The notes under the pieces were generated by a model, which searched no databases, was not told where the DNA came from, and worked only from the letters and a program-made list of their open reading frames with translations. The translations under genes were made by a program, and so were the position numbers. Shown piece after piece: positions 25,616 through 35,282 of a stretch of 64,000 bases of DNA; the stretch's first letter is position 1, and the number at the start of each line of letters is the position of its first letter. Origin of the DNA: Sinomicrobium oceani (GTDB lineage Bacteria > Bacteroidota > Bacteroidia > Flavobacteriales > Flavobacteriaceae); the NCBI RefSeq assembly GCF_900119185.1, contig NZ_FPJE01000001.1:248001-312000 (forward strand), in the 5' to 3' direction.

Positions 25616-26893
25616 TCAGGTTTTCTGTTTCTTTTTCTTTGCAGCCGGAAAGAGAATATTATTAAGGATCAGGCGATAGCCGGGCGAATTAGGGTGCAAT
25701 TCCAGTTCGGTTTTCGGGTCTCCTACCCTGTGCTGATAATCTTCCGGGTCGTGACCCCCGTAAAACGTAAAAAAGCCTTTTCCCTTCACTCCGTGAATAT
25801 ACCTCGCTTCGCCATTGGCTTTATTCGCTCCCAGTATCAATACCGGCGACTTGATCTGCTCGCCGTTAAAGCTCGTGGTTTGCCCCATAAACCCCTTGAT
25901 CAGGGCCGTATGATTCTGGCACAACATGGTAGGTACGGGATCCCATTTGGCCGAAAACTCCATAAGGGAAAAATAATCGACCTCCTTGGCTATACGCCTT
26001 CGCTCGGTCATGTCTATGGAAGAAAATTCATAGACATTTGGATCGCGTTCCAACGTAAAACCGGTAAACGCGAAGGTCTTCCCATAATCTATTCTGGATT
26101 GATAATTGGGATCGGAAGGGTCGCCGTCGAACATGGGTTCACAAATATCCACTCCTTCCGCAGAAAGGGCGATATCAAAGCTATCCGTAGCGGAACACAT
26201 GGCAAACATAAAACCTCCGCCCACAACAAAATCCCTGATCTTAAGCGCTACGGCCAATTTGGATTCGGAGACCTTATCAAAACCGAGCTTTGCCGCACGC
26301 TCTTCGGCTTCCTTTTTTTGCTGGATATACCAGGGCGCCATTTTGTAAGCCCGGTAGAATTTTCCGTACTGCCCGGTAAAATCTTCATGATGCAGGTGCA
26401 GCCAGTCATACATGGGAAGCTTATCGGCCAGCACCTCCTCATCATACACAACGTCGTAAGGTATTTCGGCATAAGTCAGCACCATGGTTACCGCATCGTC
26501 CCAGGGCGGATTATCTTTTGGGGAATACACTACGACCTTCGGAGCTTTTTCGAGAATTACGGCCTCCTGGTTTTTGGCAGGACTACTGATCTCCGTCAGT
26601 AACTTTTCTGCTTCGGCATCCGAAAGTTCTTCATAGGACACTCCGCGTATCGTACACTCTTTACGAATGGCCCCGGTATCGGGCAACAGGAAAGACCCTC
26701 CGCGATAGTTGAGCAACCACTGCACTTTCATGCTTTTGGAGAGTGTCCAGTAAGCGATCCCATAGGCTTTCAGATGATTTTTCTGATATTCCGCATCCAT
26801 CGGGACCAGTACATGCGAGGCCCGTACCGAAACGGCACACAGAAGGAACACTATGATAAAGAAAGTCCGGCACATCGTAAAGCCTGATCGCAT
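25616..26893 (-). CDS. Secreted conserved Bacteroidota protein (often mislabelled asparagine synthetase B)
   Basis: 425 residues with a signal peptide (about 1-25, cleaved near VRAS); an alternative ATG at 26875 also leaves a signal. No PP-loop, N-terminal Cys or other asparagine synthetase feature is present, although close homologues carry that name as I recall. The middle has a Rossmann/flavodoxin-like feel: KVVVYSPKDNPPWDDAV, YDVVYDEEVL, DWLHLHHEDFTGQYGKF and GGGFMFAMCSATDSFD, the last resembling a class-I amidotransferase-type nucleophile turn. Late segments: QNHTALIKG and FTFYGGHDPEDYQH. The C-terminus is Lys-rich. The function is unknown; it acts outside the cytoplasm. Confidence 0.8.
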   Translation of the reverse strand: MRSGFTMCRTFFIIVFLLCAVSVRASHVLVPMDAEYQKNHLKAYGIAYWTLSKSMKVQWLLNYRGGSFLLPDTGAIRKECTIRGVSYEELSDAEAEKLLTEISSPAKNQEAVILEKAPKVVVYSPKDNPPWDDAVTMVLTYAEIPYDVVYDEEVLADKLPMYDWLHLHHEDFTGQYGKFYRAYKMAPWYIQQKKEAEERAAKLGFDKVSESKLAVALKIRDFVVGGGFMFAMCSATDSFDIALSAEGVDICEPMFDGDPSDPNYQSRIDYGKTFAFTGFTLERDPNVYEFSSIDMTERRRIAKEVDYFSLMEFSAKWDPVPTMLCQNHTALIKGFMGQTTSFNGEQIKSPVLILGANKANGEARYIHGVKGKGFFTFYGGHDPEDYQHRVGDPKTELELHPNSPGYRLILNNILFPAAKKKKQKT

Positions 26894-26964
26894 AACAAAA
26901 GGTTTAAGTCCAAAGTTACGGAAAACGTTTGTAAATCTCCTTTCTTCGAAGCACTGTCATAAAC

Positions 26965-27002
26965 ACAAAATTCCGGACAAACCTGTCTGCCCGGAATTTT
27001 GT
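26965..27002 (-). terminator. Hairpin terminator of dnaB
   Basis: Perfect 12-bp stem ACAAAATTCCGG (26965-26976) / CCGGAATTTTGT (26991-27002), loop 14 nt, 36 nt past the dnaB stop codon. The T-run on the minus strand is interrupted. Confidence 0.75.
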
Positions 27003-27037
27003 TGTATCTCTATATCTTGTGCTATCCATGCGGGGTA

Positions 27038-28609
27038 TCAGAAGGGCACATCGCTGTCATCGTCCGGAGAAGGACCACTGTTCATGGAGCTTCCGAAAGC
27101 GTCTTCAGCACTGGGAAGACTTCCCGGATTGAAGCCGTCATCTTCCGAAGCATTCATTTTGGACTGAAATTCGAAGGGCGAATCAAAATCATCCAGGTTG
27201 TCGAACTTACCGAGATGCCCGATAAATTTCAGACGAATATTCTCCAGCCCACCGTTACGGTGTTTGGCTACGATAAACTCTCCCTGTCCCTGGGTAGGAG
27301 TACGTTCTTCATCGTCCCATTCTTCTATTTTATAGTATTCGGGACGGTATATAAAGGCTACGATATCCGCATCCTGCTCGATCGCTCCGGATTCCCTAAG
27401 GTCGGAAAGCAGTGGTCTCTTACTCCCTCCACGGGTCTCCACTGCCCGGGAAAGCTGCGAAAGTGCAATTACCGGGACGTCGAGTTCTTTGGCCAATGCC
27501 TTGAGGTTCCTGGATATCATGGAGATCTCCTGTTCACGGTTACCTCCTTTCTGACTTCCGCCGGCGGTCATCAGCTGCAGGTAGTCAATAATGATCATCC
27601 GGATACCGTGCTGAGACGCCAATCTTCTCGCCTTTGCCCTGAGGTCGAAGATCGATAAAGAAGGCGTATCATCTATAAATAACGGGGCTTTTTCCAGCGA
27701 CTTCACTTTTACATTGAGCTGCTCCCATTCGTGTTTTTCGAGTTTTCCGGTACGCAGCTTTTCGGAAGACAAACCGGTTTCCGAAGAGATCAGACGGGTA
27801 ATCAGCTGTACCGAAGACATCTCCAGAGAGAAAAATGCAACCGGCGTATTGGCATTGACAGCAATATTACGGGCCATGGAAAGCGTAAGTGCTGTTTTTC
27901 CCATACCGGGACGTGCTGCCACAATAATAAGGTCACTGGGTTGCCATCCGGAGGTCAGTTTATCGAGCTTGTCAAAACCGGAAGGAATACCACTGAGTCC
28001 TTCTTTATTGGATATTTCCTCAATCTTCTTTTTGGCCTGCATGACGAGGCTCTGTGCCGACTCCGAAGATTTCTTGATGTTTCCCTGTGTTACTTCATAC
28101 AATTTGGCTTCGGCACTGTCGAGCAGGTCAAAAACATCCGTAGTTTCGTCATAGGCTTCTTCGATGATTTCCGCAGAAATCTTGATCAGGCTTCTCTGGA
28201 TAAACTTCTGAAGAATGATCCGCGCATGAAATTCGATATGTGCCGACGAAGAGACCTTTTGCGTAAGCTGAATGAGGTAATAATCACCACCGACCGCCTC
28301 GAGCTTCCCGTCTTTCTTCAATTGCGAAGAAAGCGTAAGCAGATCTATGGGCTCCGTGTTTTCAAAGAGTTTTACAATAGCTTCGTAGATATAGCGATGC
28401 GCTTCTTTGTAAAACGCATCCGGGTGCAGGATATCGATAACCTCATCTACCCCTTTCTTATCAATCATCATTGCCCCCAACACTGCCTCTTCCAACTCCA
28501 GTGCCTGGGGAGGTAACTTCCCTTTCTCCAGGGGTATTATTCCCGATCTGCCCGAACTCATAGGCGCCTTTTCAATTTTAATTCCTGATACAGGGCTTGT
28601 TTTTTCCAT
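27038..28609 (-). CDS. dnaB: Replicative DNA helicase DnaB
   Basis: 523 residues. The N-terminal primase-interacting domain begins after about 30 extra residues (LPPQALELEEAVLGAMM). The RecA-like domain has Walker A ARPGMGKTA (about 232-240), Walker B IIIDYLQLM, the SQLSRAVETRG loop and the arginine-finger region RPLLSDLRESGAIEQDAD. No intein. The ring helicase unwinds DNA at the fork. After the ATPase core there is a roughly 60-residue disordered acidic tail ending DDDSDVPF, closely resembling the C-terminal tip of SSB. Confidence 0.97.
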   Translation of the reverse strand: MEKTSPVSGIKIEKAPMSSGRSGIIPLEKGKLPPQALELEEAVLGAMMIDKKGVDEVIDILHPDAFYKEAHRYIYEAIVKLFENTEPIDLLTLSSQLKKDGKLEAVGGDYYLIQLTQKVSSSAHIEFHARIILQKFIQRSLIKISAEIIEEAYDETTDVFDLLDSAEAKLYEVTQGNIKKSSESAQSLVMQAKKKIEEISNKEGLSGIPSGFDKLDKLTSGWQPSDLIIVAARPGMGKTALTLSMARNIAVNANTPVAFFSLEMSSVQLITRLISSETGLSSEKLRTGKLEKHEWEQLNVKVKSLEKAPLFIDDTPSLSIFDLRAKARRLASQHGIRMIIIDYLQLMTAGGSQKGGNREQEISMISRNLKALAKELDVPVIALSQLSRAVETRGGSKRPLLSDLRESGAIEQDADIVAFIYRPEYYKIEEWDDEERTPTQGQGEFIVAKHRNGGLENIRLKFIGHLGKFDNLDDFDSPFEFQSKMNASEDDGFNPGSLPSAEDAFGSSMNSGPSPDDDSDVPF

Positions 28610-28719
28610 AACCGCGAATGTAGAAAATGCTATGCTAACTATTAAATAATAGTATCAATTTATATTCACTCCTCATAAACATACAAGCTGTTAACAAGTT
28701 ACAACTTTATGTTCATAAT

Positions 28720-28751
28720 GTAAAAAAAACCGAAGCTATTTACTTCGGTTT
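28720..28751 (-). terminator. Terminator of accA
   Basis: Stem AAACCGAAG (28727-28735) / CTTCGGTTT (28743-28751), followed on the minus strand by a T-run of eight. It lies about 50 nt past the accA stop. Confidence 0.85.
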
Positions 28752-28799
28752 GTAAGATGAATCTTCAAAAATGAGATTGTAACAGTTAATATCTCTGTG

Positions 28800-29753
28800 T
28801 TAATCTTTATAGACCCCCATGCCAGCGTATTTGTCCATACGCTCCTGCACGAGTTGCTCCGGGGTAAGTTTTTTCAGTTCTTCGTAATTTTCCGTAATCG
28901 CCTCGGCAACGGTTTTAAAGGTAGTCTCCCTGTCGGAATGTGCTCCTCCGAGGGGTTCTTTAATGATATCGTCTACCAGGTGTTGTTTTTTCATATCCTT
29001 GGCGGTGAGTTTTAGGGCTTCAGCCGCCTGCTCTTTATATTCCCAGCTACGCCAGAGAATAGAAGAACAGGATTCCGGAGATATTACGGAATACCAGGTA
29101 TTTTCCAGCATAAGCACACGATCTCCCACACCTATACCCAATGCTCCTCCGGAGGCTCCCTCGCCTATAATAATAACGATCACAGGAACTTTCAGCCGCG
29201 TCATTTCCATAATATTCCTGGCAATGGCTTCTCCCTGCCCTCTTTCTTCGGCTTCGATACCCGGATAAGCTCCGGGGGTATCTACCAGGCACACGACGGG
29301 AACACCAAATTTCTCTGCCATTTTCATCAGTCGCAATGCTTTTCGGTATCCTTCGGGGTTAGCCATACCAAAGTTCCGGTACTGCCGGGTCTTGGTATTG
29401 TATCCTTTTTGCTGCCCTACGATCATAAAACTCTGACCATTGATCTTTCCAAGACCTCCTATCATTGCTTTATCATCCTTTACCGTACGGTCTCCATGCA
29501 GCTCCAGGAAAGTATCTCCGCACATTGCCCTCACATAATCGAGTGTATAAGGTCTCGAAGGATGCCTGGACAACTGAACCCGCTGCCATGCGGTCAGGTT
29601 CTTGTATATTTCTTTCTTTGTTTGTGTAAGTTTCTTGTCAATCTGCTTACAGGTTTCGGTCACATCTACATCACTTTCTTCTCCGATAACCCGGCACTTG
29701 GATAGTTGCTCCTCCAGCTCTTTGATGGGTAATTCAAAATCCAAATATTCCAT
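28800..29753 (-). CDS. accA: Acetyl-CoA carboxylase carboxyltransferase subunit alpha
   Basis: 317 residues from ATG 29753; a TTG two codons upstream is less likely. It forms the carboxyltransferase with AccD, making malonyl-CoA for fatty acid synthesis. Visible: the N-terminal helical segment ([17 protein letters not shown]), [26 protein letters not shown], the crotonase-like core [20 protein letters not shown] and [15 protein letters not shown]. It stands alone between its own promoter and a strong terminator. Confidence 0.97.
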   Translation of the reverse strand: MEYLDFELPIKELEEQLSKCRVIGEESDVDVTETCKQIDKKLTQTKKEIYKNLTAWQRVQLSRHPSRPYTLDYVRAMCGDTFLELHGDRTVKDDKAMIGGLGKINGQSFMIVGQQKGYNTKTRQYRNFGMANPEGYRKALRLMKMAEKFGVPVVCLVDTPGAYPGIEAEERGQGEAIARNIMEMTRLKVPVIVIIIGEGASGGALGIGVGDRVLMLENTWYSVISPESCSSILWRSWEYKEQAAEALKLTAKDMKKQHLVDDIIKEPLGGAHSDRETTFKTVAEAITENYEELKKLTPEQLVQERMDKYAGMGVYKD

Positions 29754-29784
29754 TATCAATTAAATTTTGATTTGATTCAGCCTA

Positions 29785-29812
29785 CAAACTTACGGATTTT
29801 TTTGTGTACAAT
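29785..29812 (-). promoter_or_regulatory. Candidate accA promoter (ATTG-N16-TAAGTTTG)
   Basis: Exact TAnnTTTG at 29785-29792 on the minus strand with ATTG at 29809-29812, 32 nt before the accA start. Confidence 0.5.
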
Positions 29813-29838
29813 TTACGGCCTTATCATTATTTATATCC

Positions 29839-30780
29839 CTACCGGCATATTCCGATATCCCCCGGAGGATCGATTCCGTTGCCTGCAGTGCTGTTTTTCT
29901 GACGTTTGCTTTCCTCCCGGTGTTTCAGCACGCCATTGGCCAATACCGTAATGAGAATAACAACCGCTCCGAGATAAAATTCGGGGTTCATTTTTTCGGT
30001 ATCGCCCAGTATCATAAAAGCCAGAAGTATGCCATACACGGGTTCCATATTAATGGTCAGCATCACGGTATAAGGACTGATATACTTCATCACTTTTACG
30101 GAAGAAATCAGTGCGTATGCCGTACATACCGACGCGAGGACAAGCAGGTAAAGCCAGTCTTTCGGGGAAAGCATGATAAACCCGTCGGTAAAGACCTCTC
30201 CGCCCATACACACGGAAAGAAATGCTACCCCACTGAGCAACTCATAGAAGGAAATGACAGACGGACGGTATTGCTTCACAAATTTTCCATTCATCAGGGA
30301 AAATACCGAAGATAACAAGGCTGCAATAAGGGCCAGGACAATCCCTTCGACATAATCGGACCCTACCCGGAATATCAGGTATAAACCCAGGATAACAACC
30401 AGCCCCAGCACAAGCTCATACCAGATAACCCTTCGCTTATACCATATAGGTTCCAGCACCGAGGTAAACAGCGCCCCGGTAGATATCATGGCCAGCGTTA
30501 CGGAAACATTGGAAACTTTTACCGCCATAAAGAAAGCCACCCAGTGGAGGGCCAGCACAACACCTGCAAGGATAAAGGCCAACAGGGTTCTCATCGGCAC
30601 CCGTAAAGAAAAACCGCTATACCATATATACCCCCCTACAAAAAAGGTGGCCAGGACCATCCTATACCATACCAGCGGAATGGCATCGACGGTAATCAGA
30701 GCCCCGAGAACTGCCGTAAATCCCCATATAAACACAATAAGATGTAAGTGGAGATAATTCTTTTGATTATTGTTTAGCAT
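29839..30780 (-). CDS. EamA/DMT-family transporter
   Basis: 313 residues with ten predicted membrane helices in two EamA repeats (about 5-140 and 150-290); starts MLNNNQKNYLHLHLIVFIWGF. The second repeat contains SPYTVMLTINMEPVYGILLAF, the typical late DMT signature. The family exports metabolites or amino acids in exchange for protons; the substrate is unknown. Its start overlaps the end of the LptF/G gene by 14 bp, so it is the last gene of the tgt-lptF/G-eamA unit. Confidence 0.92.
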   Translation of the reverse strand: MLNNNQKNYLHLHLIVFIWGFTAVLGALITVDAIPLVWYRMVLATFFVGGYIWYSGFSLRVPMRTLLAFILAGVVLALHWVAFFMAVKVSNVSVTLAMISTGALFTSVLEPIWYKRRVIWYELVLGLVVILGLYLIFRVGSDYVEGIVLALIAALLSSVFSLMNGKFVKQYRPSVISFYELLSGVAFLSVCMGGEVFTDGFIMLSPKDWLYLLVLASVCTAYALISSVKVMKYISPYTVMLTINMEPVYGILLAFMILGDTEKMNPEFYLGAVVILITVLANGVLKHREESKRQKNSTAGNGIDPPGDIGICR

Positions 30781-31843
30781 TATTCAGCAGATAAATAGCC
30801 AGTATTCCGAATAAAATATTAGGGATGGCCGCCGCAAGAAGGGGAGAAAATCCCGATTGTTCGGCCATGGCCCCGAAGATCCGGTCGAAGAATATAAACA
30901 CAAAGGCAAGGGCTATACCCAGAGCCAGGTTGACCCCCATACCTCCCCGTTTTTTCTTGGAAGATACCGCAACGGCAATAATGGTAAGTATAAATGCCGA
31001 TACCGGCAGCCCCCAGCGTTTGTATTTTACCAGGAGATAGGTATTAATATTGGAAGACCCTTTCCTCCGCTCGTTATCGATAAACTTGTTGAGTTCGAAA
31101 AGGTTCTTGGTTTCTGCAATATACGAAACCGGTGTCAGATCATCCAGATTAAAGGAAAATATGGTGTCGAGCCTGCTCTCTTTTTGCAGGATATCATCGG
31201 TCTCCCCTACCCGGCGTTTCACATAGGAAGACAAACGGTATGTACTGTCTTTTTCTACCCACCTGATGTTTCGGGCCGATATTTTATACACCAGCCTCTC
31301 CCCGTCGAAATGTTCGAGCGTAAAATTGTACCCGATCTTGTTCCGGGGATCAAAACTGCTTACATAAATAAAATCGTTGTCGTTGATCTGGTTGTACAGA
31401 TTGGTGGTTTCACGGTCCTGTTTTCCTTTTTTAAGGTATTTATAATAGAATTCCTTATATCCCTTACTGGCCGAGGGCACGATAAACATTCCCATAACAA
31501 AGGCTACCATGGCTACAACAGCAGCCCCCACAAGGTACGGGCGCAGAAAACGGGTATAGGGCACCCCCGAACTCAGTATCGCGGTAATTTCCGTATTATT
31601 AGCCAGCTTGGAGGTAAACCATATAATAGACAGGAACAGAAATATAGGAAATAACAGGTTTGCAAAATAAAAGGTAAAATTCACATAGTAGATAATAATC
31701 TCCGAGGTAGGCGCTTCCTGCTCGATCATTTTCCCTACTTTTTCCGAAAGGTCGATCATGATCCCTATAGGGATGAAAAGCAGGAGCATCACGGTAAAAG
31801 TCCCGAGATACCTTTTTATTATGTACCAATCCAATATTTTCAC
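30767..31843 (-). CDS. LptF/LptG-family permease (YjgP/YjgQ)
   Basis: 358 residues from a GTG start at 31843. Six membrane helices: three at the N-terminus (about 12-120) and three at the C-terminus (about 275-355), flanking a periplasmic jelly-roll domain (about 130-265). It starts MKILDWYIIKRYLGTF, the typical LptF/G opening. With LptB and its partner it forms the ABC transporter that extracts lipopolysaccharide from the inner membrane. It lies 29 bp after tgt; the tgt-lptG order is a familiar Bacteroidota arrangement. Confidence 0.93.
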   Translation of the reverse strand: MKILDWYIIKRYLGTFTVMLLLFIPIGIMIDLSEKVGKMIEQEAPTSEIIIYYVNFTFYFANLLFPIFLFLSIIWFTSKLANNTEITAILSSGVPYTRFLRPYLVGAAVVAMVAFVMGMFIVPSASKGYKEFYYKYLKKGKQDRETTNLYNQINDNDFIYVSSFDPRNKIGYNFTLEHFDGERLVYKISARNIRWVEKDSTYRLSSYVKRRVGETDDILQKESRLDTIFSFNLDDLTPVSYIAETKNLFELNKFIDNERRKGSSNINTYLLVKYKRWGLPVSAFILTIIAVAVSSKKKRGGMGVNLALGIALAFVFIFFDRIFGAMAEQSGFSPLLAAAIPNILFGILAIYLLNNAKQ

Positions 31844-31872
31844 GACACCCTTAGTTTTTGTTTCGTATTACC

Positions 31873-33003
31873 TTAAAGCCGCTGTCCCAACCTGGGCACC
31901 ATTTCATTTTTCCACCTGTAAAAATCACCTGCCAGAATATGCTTTCGCGCTTCACGCACCAGCCATAAATAAAAGCCGAGATTGTGGATCGTAGCAATTT
32001 GTTTGCCAAGATACTCATTTGCCGCAAAAAGATGTCTCAGATAAGCCTTGGAATATTGGGTATCCACAAAGGTGATCCCCATTTCATCTACCGGCGAAAA
32101 ATCGTCTTCCCACTTCTTGTTTTTTATATTGATGATCCCGTTAGCCGTAAACAGCATGCCGTTACGGGCATTACGGGTAGGCATGACACAGTCGAACATA
32201 TCCACGCCCAGGGCGATGTTTTCCAGGATATTTACCGGAGTGCCGACCCCCATGAGATAACGCGGTTTGTCTTCCGGCAGGATATCGCAAACCACTTCGG
32301 TCATCGCATACATTTCTTCGGCCGGTTCACCGACGGAAAGTCCGCCGATAGCATTTCCCGCTGCACCCGCACCTGCAATATACTCGGCCGACTGTTTTCT
32401 GAGATCTTTATACACCGATCCCTGCACGATAGGAAACAGGGTTTGCGGATAATCGTACTTTTCAGGAACTTTTTTCAGATGTTCCACACACCTGTCCAGC
32501 CACCTGTGCGTCATATGCATGGATCGTTGAGCATAGCGGTAGTCGCACGGATAAGGTGTACACTCGTCAAAAGCCATAATAATGTCCGCACCTATACTTC
32601 GCTGGATTTCCATGGCCCTTTCGGGAGAGAAAAAGTGATAGGAGCCGTCTATATGCGACTTAAACTTGACCCCTTCTTCTTTGATCTTTCTGTTTGCCGA
32701 AAGGGAATAGACCTGGTAGCCTCCGCTATCGGTAAGAATATTTCTGTCCCACCCCATAAACTTATGCAGTCCGCCGGCTTTCTCCAGGATATCGGTTTGC
32801 GGACGCAGATAAAGGTGGTAGGTATTTCCGAGTATGATATCGGGGTTTATATCTTCCTTCAATTCTCTTTGATGTACTCCTTTTACAGAAGCCACAGTCC
32901 CCACAGGCATAAAAATAGGCGTTTCCACAATGCCATGCCCCAGTGTAATCTTCCCTGCCCTGGCCTTGGAGGCAGCATCTTTTGCTTCTAAATCAAACTT
33001 CAT
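31873..33003 (-). CDS. tgt: Queuine tRNA-ribosyltransferase
   Basis: 376 residues from ATG 33003 (MKFDLEAKDAASKARAG); the frame stays open 90 nt further, but the extra residues are not family-like and contain the promoter box. Exchanges guanine-34 for preQ1 in tRNAs with GUN anticodons. Visible: the nucleophile-region TDSGGYQVYSL, DIIMAFDECTPYPC, GGLSVGEPAEEM and MGVGTPVNILE. The usual CxCxxC zinc motif is not apparent in the C-terminal part: the segment after RNGMLFTANG has KNKKWEDDFSPVDEMG, lacking its cysteines. Confidence 0.95.
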   Translation of the reverse strand: MKFDLEAKDAASKARAGKITLGHGIVETPIFMPVGTVASVKGVHQRELKEDINPDIILGNTYHLYLRPQTDILEKAGGLHKFMGWDRNILTDSGGYQVYSLSANRKIKEEGVKFKSHIDGSYHFFSPERAMEIQRSIGADIIMAFDECTPYPCDYRYAQRSMHMTHRWLDRCVEHLKKVPEKYDYPQTLFPIVQGSVYKDLRKQSAEYIAGAGAAGNAIGGLSVGEPAEEMYAMTEVVCDILPEDKPRYLMGVGTPVNILENIALGVDMFDCVMPTRNARNGMLFTANGIINIKNKKWEDDFSPVDEMGITFVDTQYSKAYLRHLFAANEYLGKQIATIHNLGFYLWLVREARKHILAGDFYRWKNEMVPRLGQRL

Positions 33004-33025
33004 AAAAACGGTATCAATACGCCGG

Positions 33026-33033
33026 CAAAGATA
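33026..33033 (-). promoter_or_regulatory. Candidate -7 box (TATCTTTG) for tgt
   Basis: Exact TAnnTTTG on the minus strand, 23 nt before the chosen tgt start. The 33004-33312 gap holds this box and the divergent transketolase promoter; nothing else is recognised in it. Confidence 0.5.
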
Positions 33034-33255
33034 ACGATAATGTAGTAATGGGATAACACGAACCATGCTTATTAAGCAAAGCACCAAACACACCTACAAA
33101 CATCTAAATGTCAACATTTTAAAACACCATCTTCAATACCCGCCAAAAGATTTCCTACCATAACCGGCGTGTACGAAGTAGTCCGTATACGGCAATACCA
33201 TAACGATAATACAACAAATTATTTGCCAAACCTCTAAAACTAAAACGCAAAACCC

Positions 33256-33286
33256 TTGGGGGGAGCTTATTTTAAGTTTATTTTTG
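33256..33286 (+). promoter_or_regulatory. Promoter of the transketolase genes (TTG-N20-TATTTTTG)
   Basis: TTG 33256-33258, 20-nt spacer, exact TAnnTTTG at 33279-33286; the start codon is at 33313. Confidence 0.65.
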
Positions 33287-33312
33287 TCCGTGAATAATTT
33301 CAACTATTAAAA

Positions 33313-34158
33313 ATGTCTAATATTCAACAACTAAACGACTTAGCAACACAGGTTCGCAGAGATATTTTGCGAATGGTTCACAAGGTAAATTCCGGTCACC
33401 CGGGAGGCTCGCTGGGATGTACGGAATTTTTCGTAGCGCTCTACAACGAGATCATGGAACTGAAAGATGAATTTGATATGGATGGTATAGGAGAAGATCT
33501 CTTCTTTCTTTCCAACGGACATATTTCTCCGGTCTTTTACAGCGTTCTTGCGCGACGGGGATATTTCCCGGTAAAAGAGCTCGACACCTTCCGTATGATC
33601 GATTCCCGTCTTCAGGGACACCCTACCACACACGAGGGTCTTCCCGGAATTCGCGTGGCATCCGGTTCACTGGGACAGGGAATGTCCGTAGCCATAGGTG
33701 CCGCACTTGCCAAAAAACTAAACAAAGACAATCATGTGATATACAGCCTTCATGGCGACGGTGAGTTACAGGAAGGACAAAACTGGGAAGCCATCATGTA
33801 TGCTGCTGCCTACAAAGTAGATAACTACATTGCAACGGTAGATTACAACGGGCAGCAGATCGACGGTGCTACCGATGACGTACTTCCTATGGGCGATCTC
33901 AGGGTGAAATTCGAAGCTTTCGGATGGGATGTTATGGAGATCGAAGAAGGCAACAACATCGAAGCGGTTATCGCCGGAATGAAAGAGGCCAGAACACGAA
34001 CAGGAAAAGGCAAACCGGTATGTGTGCTGCTTCATACGGTAATGGGTAATGGTGTGGATTTTATGATGTACACCCACGCATGGCATGGTAAAGCTCCTAA
34101 TGACGAGCAACTGGAGAAAGCCCTCGCACAAAACCCGGAAACCTTAGGAGATTATTAA
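33313..34158 (+). CDS. Transketolase, N-terminal subunit
   Basis: 281 residues: only the thiamine-diphosphate (PP) half of transketolase. Visible are the HPGGSLG and LSNGH segments and the ThDP/Mg motif GDGELQEGQNW (about 154) ending near DYNGQQIDG. With the next gene it makes a complete enzyme that moves two-carbon units in the pentose phosphate pathway. Splitting into two proteins is a known arrangement in many bacteria and archaea. The partner starts 71 bp downstream. Confidence 0.96.
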   Translation: MSNIQQLNDLATQVRRDILRMVHKVNSGHPGGSLGCTEFFVALYNEIMELKDEFDMDGIGEDLFFLSNGHISPVFYSVLARRGYFPVKELDTFRMIDSRLQGHPTTHEGLPGIRVASGSLGQGMSVAIGAALAKKLNKDNHVIYSLHGDGELQEGQNWEAIMYAAAYKVDNYIATVDYNGQQIDGATDDVLPMGDLRVKFEAFGWDVMEIEEGNNIEAVIAGMKEARTRTGKGKPVCVLLHTVMGNGVDFMMYTHAWHGKAPNDEQLEKALAQNPETLGDY

Positions 34159-34229
34159 TGTCCTGCGGGAACACGGATCCTTCGGAAAATTAATCGTATC
34201 CTGAAATTCATTAAAACAGAAAAATCAAG

Positions 34230-35183
34230 ATGAAAAAATATACAGACACAGGAAAAAAAGACACCAGAAGCGGATTCGGAGCCGGGATGACTGTCCTGGG
34301 CCGAACCAATCCTAACGTGGTGGCTCTTTGTGCCGACCTTATCGGATCTTTAAAGATCCAGGAATTTATAGATGAGAACCCGGAACGCTTCTTTCAGGTA
34401 GGTATTGCCGAAGCTAACATGATGGGTATGGCAGCGGGACTCACTATCGGGGGAAAAATCCCTTTTACCGGGACGTTTGCCAACTTTTCTACCGGAAGGG
34501 TTTATGACCAGATCCGTCAATCCATAGCTTATTCCGGAAAGAATGTAAAAATATGTGCATCCCACGCCGGGCTTACTCTTGGAGAAGACGGAGCTACACA
34601 CCAGATCCTGGAAGATATCGGACTGATGAAAATGCTGCCGGGGATGACCGTGATCAACCCTTGCGACTATAACCAGACCAAAGCTGCTACGATAGCTATT
34701 GCAGAATACGAAGGACCGGTATACCTCCGTTTCGGGAGGCCCACCGTAGCCAACTTCACCCCGGAGGATCAGAAATTCGAGATAGGGAAAGCCCTTCTGC
34801 TCAATGAAGGTACGGATGTCACCATCATAGCTACAGGTCACCTGGTATGGGAAGCTCTTATCGCGGCTGAGGCACTGGAAGCCAAAGGTATTTCTGCCGA
34901 AGTTATCAATATACACACTATTAAACCTCTTGACGAGGAAGCTATCCTGAAGTCGGTTGCCAAAACCGGATGTGTGGTTACTGCCGAGGAGCACAACTAC
35001 TACGGCGGACTCGGAGAGAGTGTAGCCAGGGTGCTGGTAAAAAATCAGCCTGCTCCACAGGAATTTGTCGCAACTAACGATACTTTCGGAGAAAGCGGAA
35101 CTCCCGCACAGCTCATGGAAAAATACGGGCTGAACAATAAAGCCATAGAAAAAGCCGTTGAAAAGGTACTGAAGAGAAAGTAG
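34230..35183 (+). CDS. Transketolase, C-terminal subunit
   Basis: 317 residues: pyrimidine-binding domain (about 10-180, with [14 protein letters not shown] and the catalytic Glu in that segment, then [15 protein letters not shown]) and the C-terminal transketolase domain (about 190-317, with [15 protein letters not shown] and [12 protein letters not shown]). Pairs with the upstream N-terminal subunit. The 71-bp gap carries no terminator, so both are likely on one mRNA. Confidence 0.96.
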   Translation: MKKYTDTGKKDTRSGFGAGMTVLGRTNPNVVALCADLIGSLKIQEFIDENPERFFQVGIAEANMMGMAAGLTIGGKIPFTGTFANFSTGRVYDQIRQSIAYSGKNVKICASHAGLTLGEDGATHQILEDIGLMKMLPGMTVINPCDYNQTKAATIAIAEYEGPVYLRFGRPTVANFTPEDQKFEIGKALLLNEGTDVTIIATGHLVWEALIAAEALEAKGISAEVINIHTIKPLDEEAILKSVAKTGCVVTAEEHNYYGGLGESVARVLVKNQPAPQEFVATNDTFGESGTPAQLMEKYGLNNKAIEKAVEKVLKRK

Positions 35184-35282
35184 ACTTTTCTTTCCTTAAA
35201 GGAATATATCTGCTAAAAAGGTAATTATTTATTAACCGTCCCGGACGAAAATCATATACTCCGGGAATATTAAACCGTACCT

